Shown here piece after piece: positions 12,702-19,626 of a DNA stretch of 19,859 nucleotides (position 1 is the first letter of the stretch; each line of letters begins with the position of its first letter). The position numbers and the translations under genes were made by a program. This DNA comes from Thiopontia sp964647745 (GTDB taxonomy: Bacteria > Pseudomonadota > Gammaproteobacteria > GCF-002020875), in NCBI GenBank assembly GCA_964647745.1, contig CAZYJG010000023.1:1-19859 (forward strand). The letters run 5' to 3'. Below the pieces are notes generated by a model, which saw only the letters and a list, made by a program, of their open reading frames with translations, made no database searches and was not told the origin of the DNA.

Positions 12702-15131
12702 TCATTCGTCAGGGATTGCGCCACCAAGGTCTGGTGCAGAGGCATGCATCCAGGAGACCGCTGCATCATAGTCATCCATGATGGAGTTGCCTTGCCACTC
12801 CTCCTTGTTGGCAATCAGCGGTACACCAGCCTCATTGGTATAGTGGCATGCCGCGCAGACCATCGGCCCGTGAGAGCCGTCCGGATTGAACTGAGCTGCC
12901 TGCTTGTAGCTGGTCTCATCCACGTCAGCCGTTACCGGGTAGAGGCCATGGGTCGACTCATGGCAGACCTGGCAGGCGAGACCTGCATGTCCCTTGGTGT
13001 AGCGCATCAGGCTGTACTTGCCGGGCTGGTTGATCGGGAATGCAACACCACCCTGACCCTCAACATAGGGGGCGGCGTGACAGTCTGCACAGTGTGGCTC
13101 ACCGGCGGAGAGCCAGTAGGACTTGCCGTGAGAGGCGGCACTGTAGGATGCTGCAACCGCACCGTCGGCACCCTCTGGCAGGGTTAGTGATGCAACATCC
13201 ACTGCCGGGTTTGCGGAGAGGGGGATGACGCTCGGATCGCCATCCTCATCGATATTGACCATCGGTCCGCCATCCTTGACTGCAATGAGCGCAATATCGG
13301 GGTGTGTCACCTCAGGATCCCAGAGCGCGAGGATCTGCGATTTCCCCGGGGTGTCATGACCCTCTCCATCCAGCACCACCTTCGGATCCATCATCGCCTC
13401 CAGGGCCACCATGTCGACACCGATAGCGGCTGCAATCTCTTGCAGGGACTTGTTGCGCAGGGTGGTGCCCTCCTGACGGAATGCGTGGGTAAGGTTGTCG
13501 GCCTGATAGAGCTTCCTGGCCAGTGGGGAGTGGCAGTTGGTGCACCAGAGACCCTTGCCGCCCTCACCGTTGCCGATGTTGGAGACATTGTCCTGAATCC
13601 AGCTGCCGATTGCGTTGAGGTGTTCGGGGGTGCCGGCCCCATCCTTGTCCTTGTAGGGGTTGGAGTGGACGTCACGGCCTGCGAAACAGCCCTCGCCATC
13701 ACGGTTGTCTGCATCGGCGAAGAAGTTTCCACCATCTGCGGTCATTGGGTAGCGATCCATGTTTCCGTCCTGGCGGTGTGATGGGTGACACCCCTGGCAA
13801 CCACCGGTGCGACCCTGGCTGTCCGGCTGTGGCCGTTTCTCCTGGTGCACCCGGTGAATCGCCTCGGTCAGTGGCATGATCGGCCTCTCCTCCCCCCCGG
13901 GAATGACCTCGCTCACCATTTTCGAGTTCAATACACCGATCACATTATCGGCATGACACTTCTGGCAGAGGATGGGGTCCCCGCCAAGGCGGTTATCCTT
14001 GGAGCGCGAGCCCGGGTTGTAGTTCTTCAGGAAGTCGGTGCCGTGCTTGTCATCATGCTGCTCCAGAATGGAGAGTGAGGTTGCCTTCAGGTTGGCGATC
14101 CAGTCACTGGCACCAAGCCCCTTCCAGAAGGCCCTCTCCCCCTTCCAGAGGTTGTACCTGTCGCCATTCGCATTCTTGTTGGCGTGGCAGTTTGCACAGT
14201 TGGGTACATCGATCGGGCTGGTCCCGATGAAGTGGACCGGCCTGCCATTCACACGATCGATCACCGCCTCACCGGTCTCGGCATCCACCAGCGCTGCCCA
14301 GGACTCCTGGTAGGGGCGGATGTCACTCTCCAGCATGGTTAGCGGATCACGCTTCATGACACTGTCCTGCCACGGGGTCAGTGGCAGCCCCAGTGCATCC
14401 CAGATGCCGGGGTTGGTCAGCACGATGGGGACATTGTCCAGTACAGGGGACTTGGTGAATACGGTGGTTCCCTTCTCGCTGGAGTAGTGGAGGTGTCCAC
14501 CACTCATCGGGCTTGGGACAGCAGCACCGGCAGGGCCATTATCCTTCGGGATCGGAATCTCGATCCCCACACGGGCCTTCTTGCTGTCTGCACTGGTGCC
14601 CTCGGGGTTGGACCCCTTCAGATCCTGATAGACATAGAGGTGGGTAAAGTAGGCATTGGCCACATTGTCATCGGGGCCATAGGTGCCATCCCCATCCACA
14701 TCATACTTGACGTCCCAGTAGGCGAGTTTGTCACCCTCGGCATAGGTGTTGTCGGTATGGCCGTACTCGATCTTCATCCGTCTCTTGCCATCGACGAGGA
14801 TGTCATGCTCCTCCTCGTCCGACTCCAGCACCTCGGGCCACTTCTTGGCACCCACAGCGGTTTTGATCACTTGGGCCTGGATAGAGTTGTAGGGTGGAAG
14901 TACGCAGCAGTAGGTGAAGTCAAAGCCGGTACAGTGCATGCCCAACTCATAGTTGAGGCTGATGTTGTATTCGTTCTTGGGCCTGGTGGGATCTGCAGCC
15001 GCCTCCGCCGCATCTGCTCCATAGATCCTCTCCTTGATGGGGTTGTACACAGCCTGCTGCTGGGCACCGCAACCGGCAGCAATGGCAATTACCAATGCAC
15101 TGACCGCCAGCGTGGCTGGACGTAGTTTCAT
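12702..15131 (-). CDS. exported seven-heme c-type cytochrome lipoprotein
   Basis: An 809-residue lipoprotein cytochrome of unknown function. The signal peptide ends in AAGC with the lipidated Cys at 21; Gly at the next position, not Asp, favours the outer membrane. Seven CXXCH heme-attachment motifs start at C312, C389, C445, C530, C681, C720 and C759, all in the last two thirds. The first 300 residues lack hemes and contain a GMHC...CC...LPPYN segment (64-81) that I recall from N-termini of other large exported cytochrome-associated proteins. An EF-hand-like calcium loop (D144, D146, D148, T150, G152, D155) and other Asp/Gly-rich stretches follow. A strong GGAGGAG ribosome-binding site precedes the ATG. 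Likely role: electron transfer at the outer membrane or cell surface, with the PPIase gene downstream. No membrane porin or other partner is adjacent. Confidence 0.88.
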   Translation of the reverse strand: MKLRPATLAVSALVIAIAAGCGAQQQAVYNPIKERIYGADAAEAAADPTRPKNEYNISLNYELGMHCTGFDFTYCCVLPPYNSIQAQVIKTAVGAKKWPEVLESDEEEHDILVDGKRRMKIEYGHTDNTYAEGDKLAYWDVKYDVDGDGTYGPDDNVANAYFTHLYVYQDLKGSNPEGTSADSKKARVGIEIPIPKDNGPAGAAVPSPMSGGHLHYSSEKGTTVFTKSPVLDNVPIVLTNPGIWDALGLPLTPWQDSVMKRDPLTMLESDIRPYQESWAALVDAETGEAVIDRVNGRPVHFIGTSPIDVPNCANCHANKNANGDRYNLWKGERAFWKGLGASDWIANLKATSLSILEQHDDKHGTDFLKNYNPGSRSKDNRLGGDPILCQKCHADNVIGVLNSKMVSEVIPGGEERPIMPLTEAIHRVHQEKRPQPDSQGRTGGCQGCHPSHRQDGNMDRYPMTADGGNFFADADNRDGEGCFAGRDVHSNPYKDKDGAGTPEHLNAIGSWIQDNVSNIGNGEGGKGLWCTNCHSPLARKLYQADNLTHAFRQEGTTLRNKSLQEIAAAIGVDMVALEAMMDPKVVLDGEGHDTPGKSQILALWDPEVTHPDIALIAVKDGGPMVNIDEDGDPSVIPLSANPAVDVASLTLPEGADGAVAASYSAASHGKSYWLSAGEPHCADCHAAPYVEGQGGVAFPINQPGKYSLMRYTKGHAGLACQVCHESTHGLYPVTADVDETSYKQAAQFNPDGSHGPMVCAACHYTNEAGVPLIANKEEWQGNSIMDDYDAAVSWMHASAPDLGGAIPDE

Positions 15132-15205
15132 GGCACTAACTCCTCCCCTGGTGGGACTTATGATTGTTATGGTGGGGTTCGAGCGATCGTCTCTCTCCCC
15201 ATCGG

Positions 15206-15221
15206 AGACCCTGGGGGGTCT
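15206..15221 (-). promoter_or_regulatory. hairpin in the cytochrome leader
   Basis: A perfect 6-bp inverted repeat AGACCC / GGGTCT with a 4-nt loop lies about 75 bp upstream of the cytochrome ATG, between the gene and the stacked palindromes. It has no U-tract. If transcription starts near 15228 it would form at the 5' end of the mRNA and might protect it. Confidence 0.35.
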
Positions 15222-15235
15222 AACCAGTTAATTTA

Positions 15236-15262
15236 TTATCGATAACGTCATATAACGTTATA
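15236..15262. promoter_or_regulatory. stacked palindromes in the cytochrome / M16 divergent promoter region
   Basis: Two perfect palindromes lie back to back: TTATCGATAA (15236-15245) and TATAACGTTATA (15251-15262). The same stretch can be read as a tandem 10-bp repeat, ATAACGTCAT then ATAACGTTAT, one helical turn apart. A -10-like GATAAT for the cytochrome (minus strand, 15240-15235) abuts them, without a good -35, which would fit control by an activator. The regulator is unknown to me. The remainder of the 306-bp gap (15132-15437) holds the leader hairpin and a possible sigma-E-type promoter, and no gene. Confidence 0.5.
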
Positions 15263-15366
15263 TAAACCAAGATGGTTTTGCAATTTTCTAATGATTCAAT
15301 AATGTTGTTGATGGAGGTGTTGGCTGGTTCATGGGCCGGAGCTGTTGGGCACTTTTTCGGGAATGT

Positions 15367-15394
15367 GGAACTTCCACTTTTTCCACGGGTCTTC
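15367..15394 (+). promoter_or_regulatory. possible sigma-E-type promoter for the M16 operon
   Basis: GGAACTT (15367-15373) is identical to the sigma-E -35 consensus. A 16-bp spacer, the preferred length, leads to TCTTC (15390-15394), which matches only the first three bases of the TCTGA-type -10. It lies 44 bp before the ATG. A TACAAT at 15400-15405 could instead be a sigma-70 -10 with a poor -35. Confidence 0.35.
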
Positions 15395-15437
15395 TCGGGT
15401 ACAATTCATGAACCATTATTTCAGGAAAGGGAGTGAG

Positions 15438-16811
15438 ATGAATCCAGGGCGTTGGAGTGTAAGAGGGGTTGTGGCCGCGGCAGCATTTGCAACCACCCTG
15501 TCGGTTGCCGCATCGACGGTTACAGAGTCGGTACTGGAGAACGGAATGAAGGTGATCGTCAAGGAGGATCACCGCGCCCCGGTGGTGGTCTCCCAGGTTT
15601 GGTACAAGGTGGGGTCCAGTTACGAGACGGATGGAATTACCGGGATCTCCCACATGCTGGAGCATATGATGTTCAAGGGGACTGAAAAGCATGGCCCCAA
15701 CGAGTTCTCAACAATCATCTCGGAGAATGGGGGACGTGAGAACGCCTTTACAGGGCGTGACTACACCGCCTACTTCCAGCGGTTGGAGAAGAGCCGTCTG
15801 CCGATCAGCATGGAGCTGGAGTCGGACCGAATGCGTAACCTGACCCTGCCGGAGGAGGAGTTTCTCAAGGAGCGGGAGGTGGTGCAGGAGGAGCGCAGGC
15901 TGCGCACCGAGGATGCGCCCACCTCGCTCACCTATGAGCAGTTTATGGCCACTGCCTTCCAGACCAGCCCCTACCACCACCCGATCGTTGGCTGGATGAA
16001 TGACATCGAGAACTACAATATCGAGGATCTGCGGGCGTGGTATGCGATGTGGTATGCCCCCAACAACGCCACTCTGGTGGTGGCTGGGGATGTCAATGCG
16101 GAGGAGGTGATCGAGATGGCCCGGAAATACTATGGCCCCCTTGCCCCCTCAGAGCTAAACCCACCCAAGCCGCGCATGGAGACGAAGCAGCTGGGCCCCC
16201 GTGAGGTGACGGTTCGGGTCCCGGCCGAAATCCCCTATCTGGTTATGGGGTTCCCGACCCCCACCGTGGTGACTGCAGAGGAGGCGTGGGAGCCCTATGC
16301 ACTGGAGGTGATGGCCTACATCCTGGATGGCGGCGACAGTGCGCGCCTTAACAGGAAGTTGATTCGGCAGTCGCAGATTGCCACCAGTGCCGGTGTCGGT
16401 TACGACCCTTATGATCGTCTGCAGACCCTCTTTATTCTCCAGGGGGTTCCGGCAGAGGGGCATACCGTTGCAGAGGTGAAGAAGGCACTGCTGGCTGAGC
16501 TGGAGGAGATCAAAAAGAATCCGGTTACAAAGGCCGAGCTGGATCGGGTGAAGGCACAGGTGGTGGCCGCCAAGGTCTTTGAGCGGGACTCCGTCTTCTA
16601 TCAGGCGATGCAGATTGGGACCCTGGAGACCATCGGTCTGGATTGGCGTGAGATGGATCGCTACGCAGAGCATGTCCGCAAGGTAACGGCGGAGCAGGTG
16701 ATGGCGGTGGCAAACAGCTATCTGGATCCGGATCGAATGACGACAGCGATACTGGACCCACTTCCAATTGAGGGTGGCGAGAGCAGCCAGGAGGTGTCCC
16801 ATGCTCATTAA
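15438..16811 (+). CDS. M16-family zinc metallopeptidase, catalytic subunit type
   Basis: A 457-residue exported peptidase of the M16 (pitrilysin/insulinase) family. The signal peptide ends near AAS (about residue 26). The inverted zinc motif HMLEH is at 72-76 and the third ligand is expected in EREVVQEERR (Glu151/152), the normal distance. The middle linker and C-terminal M16 half are present. The ATG at 15438 was chosen because it has a strong AGGAAAGGGAG ribosome-binding site and starts the signal peptide; the in-frame ORF continues 93 nt upstream without sense. It overlaps the next M16 gene by 11 bp. Paired M16B proteins in bacteria form heterodimers in which one subunit holds the zinc; this looks like that subunit. 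First gene of an operon with the second M16 gene, rsmD, coaD and a ferredoxin. Confidence 0.94.
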   Translation: MNPGRWSVRGVVAAAAFATTLSVAASTVTESVLENGMKVIVKEDHRAPVVVSQVWYKVGSSYETDGITGISHMLEHMMFKGTEKHGPNEFSTIISENGGRENAFTGRDYTAYFQRLEKSRLPISMELESDRMRNLTLPEEEFLKEREVVQEERRLRTEDAPTSLTYEQFMATAFQTSPYHHPIVGWMNDIENYNIEDLRAWYAMWYAPNNATLVVAGDVNAEEVIEMARKYYGPLAPSELNPPKPRMETKQLGPREVTVRVPAEIPYLVMGFPTPTVVTAEEAWEPYALEVMAYILDGGDSARLNRKLIRQSQIATSAGVGYDPYDRLQTLFILQGVPAEGHTVAEVKKALLAELEEIKKNPVTKAELDRVKAQVVAAKVFERDSVFYQAMQIGTLETIGLDWREMDRYAEHVRKVTAEQVMAVANSYLDPDRMTTAILDPLPIEGGESSQEVSHAH

Positions 16812-18147
16812 TCGAGGCACAAGAAGGGATATTGCCAACCGAGGGGTGACTGCGTTCTGGTTTGGGGTGGTCACGATGCTCTGGGTGGCTGTTGCAGCAG
16901 CAACCCCGGAGATCGAACGCTGGCAGACCTCAAACGGGGCACGCATACTCTATGTTCATACCCCGGAGCTGCCGATGGTGGATATCCGGGTGATCTTCGA
17001 TGCCGGCAGTGCCCGTGATGGCAGCCAGGGGGGGGTTGCCTCGATGACCAACGGGCTGCTCTCTACCGGTGCAGGGGATCGGGGTGAGGAGGCCATTGCC
17101 GAGACCATGGATCGTCTTGGCGCCAATCTTGGGTTTGACTCGCTGCGCGATATGGCGATTGTCTCACTGCGCAGCCTGAGTGATGACTATCTGCTGGATC
17201 CTGCACTGGAGGTGATCTCCGATGTGATTCACAAACCCTATTTTCCGGAACACGCCTTTGAGCGGGAGCGCAGCCGTCAGCTGATCGGGATTCAGTCCCA
17301 GAAGCAGTCGCCGGCTACGGTTGCGGAGAAGGCATTCTTTCGCGCGATGTATGGGGATCACCCCTACGCAGAGCCCTCCAGCGGGACTGAGGAGAGTATC
17401 AAGGCGCTGAAGCGCAATGACCTTCGCTCCTTCCATGCGCGTCACTATGTGGGCAATAATGCAGTCGTTGCCATAGTGGGTGATGTAGGGCGTGAGCGTG
17501 CAAAAGAGATCGCGGAGCAGGTGGTTGGGCGGCTCCCTGCCGGGGAGCGGGCTGTCCCGCTCCCGGATGCGGTTACCGCAAAACCGGGTGAGACCATTGT
17601 GATCGACTACCCCTCTGTCCAGAGTCACCTGCTGATGGGCCATCCGGCACTGCGTCGCGGGGATCCTGACTATTTTGAGCTCTATGTGGGGAACCATATC
17701 CTTGGCGGAAGCGGGTTGGTCTCGATGATCTCCGAGGAGATACGTGAGGAGCGTGGACTGGCCTACAGCTCCTACAGCTACTTCTCACCAATGCGCGGGG
17801 AGGGGCCTTTCAAGGCGGGTCTCCAGACCAAGAATGAGAATCGTGATGAGGCGCTTGAGGTGTTACGCAAGACGATTGTCAACTTTGTGGAGCAGGGGCC
17901 CAGTGAAGAGGCGCTGATCCGCTCCAAAAAAAATATCACGGGGGGGTTCCCGCTGCGGATCGACAGCAACAAGAAGATTGTCGACTATCTTGGGATGATC
18001 GGCTTCTATGACCTTCCGGATGACTATCTGGAGACATTCAACCAGAATGTCGAGAAGGTGAGCCGGGAGAGCATCAAGAGTGCATTTGGGCGTCGCCTCC
18101 ATCCAACTGAGATGGTGACCGTGGTTGTGGGCGGGAAGCTGGATTGA
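16801..18147 (+). CDS. M16-family protein without zinc motif, partner subunit type
   Basis: A 448-residue exported M16-family protein. The N-terminus has a basic start and a hydrophobic signal segment to about residue 34 (VAAATPE). At the place of HXXEH it reads GGVASMTNGLL, so the zinc site is missing. The C-terminal half keeps ERGLAYSSYSYFSP, the region with the Arg/Tyr pair used for substrate binding. This is the pattern of the non-zinc subunit in heterodimeric M16B peptidases. The ATG at 16801 has AGGAGGTG just upstream and overlaps the end of the first M16 gene, implying coupled translation and equal amounts. Its TGA overlaps the TTG start of rsmD. Confidence 0.92.
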   Translation: MLINRGTRRDIANRGVTAFWFGVVTMLWVAVAAATPEIERWQTSNGARILYVHTPELPMVDIRVIFDAGSARDGSQGGVASMTNGLLSTGAGDRGEEAIAETMDRLGANLGFDSLRDMAIVSLRSLSDDYLLDPALEVISDVIHKPYFPEHAFERERSRQLIGIQSQKQSPATVAEKAFFRAMYGDHPYAEPSSGTEESIKALKRNDLRSFHARHYVGNNAVVAIVGDVGRERAKEIAEQVVGRLPAGERAVPLPDAVTAKPGETIVIDYPSVQSHLLMGHPALRRGDPDYFELYVGNHILGGSGLVSMISEEIREERGLAYSSYSYFSPMRGEGPFKAGLQTKNENRDEALEVLRKTIVNFVEQGPSEEALIRSKKNITGGFPLRIDSNKKIVDYLGMIGFYDLPDDYLETFNQNVEKVSRESIKSAFGRRLHPTEMVTVVVGGKLD

Positions 18148-18761
18148 GGGGAAAGAGGGGGGGCAGTCGCCGCCTGAGAATTATTTCCGGAGAGTGGCGC
18201 GGACGGATTCTCACCTTTCCTGACCACCCCGGAATCCGCCCCACACCGGATCGGGTGCGTGAGACCCTCTTCAACTGGCTGCAGCCGACCATTCTCGGGG
18301 CACGCTGTCTCGACCTCTTTGCCGGTAGTGGTGCATTGGGGCTGGAGGCCCTCTCGCGAGGGGCAGCCCAGGTCGATTTTGTTGAGCGTGATCGGAAGAG
18401 TGCAGCGGCAATCAGGGGTCATCTCGAGACCCTGAATACGGAGCGCGGGCGTATTGTTGCGGGGGATGCGCTCCATTTTCTGCAGCAGTCGGATCTGCAG
18501 AGATATGACCTGATCTTTCTGGACCCCCCTTTTGGTCAGGGGCTGCTGGAGCGCGCTCTGCAGCTGTTGGGAGAGCGCCCTGTCTCGGACCGGCTGCAGC
18601 TCTATATTGAGACAGAGCAGGCCGTGAGTGATCTGCCATTGCCACAGGGGTGGGGGGCGACTCGCAGCGGTGAGGCGGGTCAGGTACGATACATGCTGTT
18701 ACAGAATCTTGGTGAGAAAAGGGCAGAGGAAGATGAAAGCAGTCTATCCGGGAACATTTGA
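18144..18761 (+). CDS. rsmD: 16S rRNA (guanine-966-N2)-methyltransferase RsmD
   Basis: RsmD methylates G966 of 16S rRNA in the assembled 30S subunit. The 205-residue protein carries the family N-terminus RIISGEWRGR, RPTPDRVRETLFNWL, the SAM-binding DLFAGSGALGLEALSRGA, the acidic VERD, and the catalytic DPPF (LDPPFGQG). The start is TTG, four bases overlapping the stop of the M16 gene; no later Met fits because the family motif begins almost at once. It overlaps coaD by 29 bp, as is common in this class. Confidence 0.95.
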   Translation: MRGKRGGSRRLRIISGEWRGRILTFPDHPGIRPTPDRVRETLFNWLQPTILGARCLDLFAGSGALGLEALSRGAAQVDFVERDRKSAAAIRGHLETLNTERGRIVAGDALHFLQQSDLQRYDLIFLDPPFGQGLLERALQLLGERPVSDRLQLYIETEQAVSDLPLPQGWGATRSGEAGQVRYMLLQNLGEKRAEEDESSLSGNI

Positions 18762-19218
18762 TCCCATAACAAGAGGGCATATCGATCTGGTTGAGCGTGC
18801 TACCCGGATCTTTGGCCAGGTGGTAGTTGCGATCGTCACCGATGGTGCCAAGGAGCCGCTCTTCCCTGCAGAGAAGCGGATTGCGCTGGCGCAGGAGTCA
18901 CTGGCCGCCCTTGACAGCGTTGAGGTGGTCCCCTTTGAGGGGCTGCTGGTGGACTTCTCCCGCTCCATCGGGGCGGGTGTGATTCTGCGTGGCCTGCGTG
19001 CGGTCTCCGATTTTGAGTATGAGTTTCAGCTGGCCGGGATGAATCGTCACCTTGCACCCGATATCGAGACCATGTTTCTCACACCGGCAGAGCAGTTCTC
19101 CTATATCTCCTCCAGCCTGGTGCGCGAGATCGCCTCTCTGGGGGGAGATGTATCACCATTTGTAGGGAGAAATGTGGGGCGGGCGCTGGAACAGAAATAT
19201 GGTACTGGTGTACAATAA
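18733..19218 (+). CDS. coaD: phosphopantetheine adenylyltransferase CoaD
   Basis: CoaD joins 4'-phosphopantetheine and ATP to dephospho-CoA, the penultimate step of coenzyme A synthesis. The 161-residue length is typical. It begins MKAVYPGTFDPITRGH with the nucleotidyl-transferase T/HxGH motif, has RGLRAVSDFEYEFQLAGMN, and ends with the ISSSLVREIA signature. The ATG at 18733 has GAGGA close upstream and lies inside rsmD; an upstream in-frame Met at 18628 would add residues with no family match. Confidence 0.97.
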   Translation: MKAVYPGTFDPITRGHIDLVERATRIFGQVVVAIVTDGAKEPLFPAEKRIALAQESLAALDSVEVVPFEGLLVDFSRSIGAGVILRGLRAVSDFEYEFQLAGMNRHLAPDIETMFLTPAEQFSYISSSLVREIASLGGDVSPFVGRNVGRALEQKYGTGVQ

Positions 19219-19259
19219 AAGGATTCAAGAATTCACGCAATAACAGTAAGGAATTAGCT

Positions 19260-19505
19260 ATGGCGCTTTATATCACGGACGAGTGTATCAATTGCGATGT
19301 ATGTGAGCCCGAGTGCCCCAATGAGGCGATCTATCAGGGCGATGAGATCTATGAGATCACCCCCGAGCTCTGCACCGAGTGTGTAGGCCACTATGACGAG
19401 CCACAGTGCGTGGAGGTCTGCCCGGTGGATTGCTGTCTCCCGGATCCGAACCACCAGGAGAGCGAGGATGAGCTGCGTGCCAAGTATGAGACACTGACAG
19501 CGTAG
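19260..19505 (+). CDS. 2[4Fe-4S] ferredoxin, Allochromatium/YfhL type
   Basis: An 81-residue low-potential electron carrier. The pattern ITDECINCDVCEPECPNEAI gives C9, C12, C15 and C19, and the second half gives C38, C41, C50 and C54 with the 8-residue insertion between C41 and C50 plus a C-terminal acidic helix, both typical of the Allochromatium vinosum ferredoxin group. The match to that protein, as I remember it, is very close over the whole length. Two extra cysteines (C58, C59) lie next to each other after CPVD; the first is usual in the group, the second is not one I recall. AAGGA lies upstream of the ATG. It follows coaD after 41 bp and precedes the terminator. Confidence 0.95.
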   Translation: MALYITDECINCDVCEPECPNEAIYQGDEIYEITPELCTECVGHYDEPQCVEVCPVDCCLPDPNHQESEDELRAKYETLTA

Positions 19506-19534
19506 TCTGTTTTTCAGTAGTCAGCAGCTAACGC

Positions 19535-19565
19535 AGAAGGCCCCAACCATGGGGCCTTCTCTTTT
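19535..19565 (+). terminator. Rho-independent terminator after the ferredoxin gene
   Basis: A perfect 10-bp stem, AGAAGGCCCC (19535-19544) with GGGGCCTTCT (19551-19560), loop AACCAT, followed by CTTTT. It lies 29 bp after the ferredoxin stop and closes the M16-rsmD-coaD-fdx operon. The other strand has no U-tract, so it should work only in the plus direction. Confidence 0.92.
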
Positions 19566-19626
19566 CCCGAGCCACCTGTTTTCCACACATGATCAGTGCT
19601 GAGGAGCATGGCGCACCCTGAGCTGT

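Noticed and set aside
14487..15125. 212-codon plus-strand ORF antisense to the cytochrome N-terminus
   Set aside because: The cytochrome has a signal peptide, heme motifs and a strong ribosome-binding site; the antisense frame has none.
15345..15437. Upstream extension of the first M16 gene
   Set aside because: The extension precedes a signal peptide, covers promoter-like DNA, and the ATG at 15438 has the strong ribosome-binding site.
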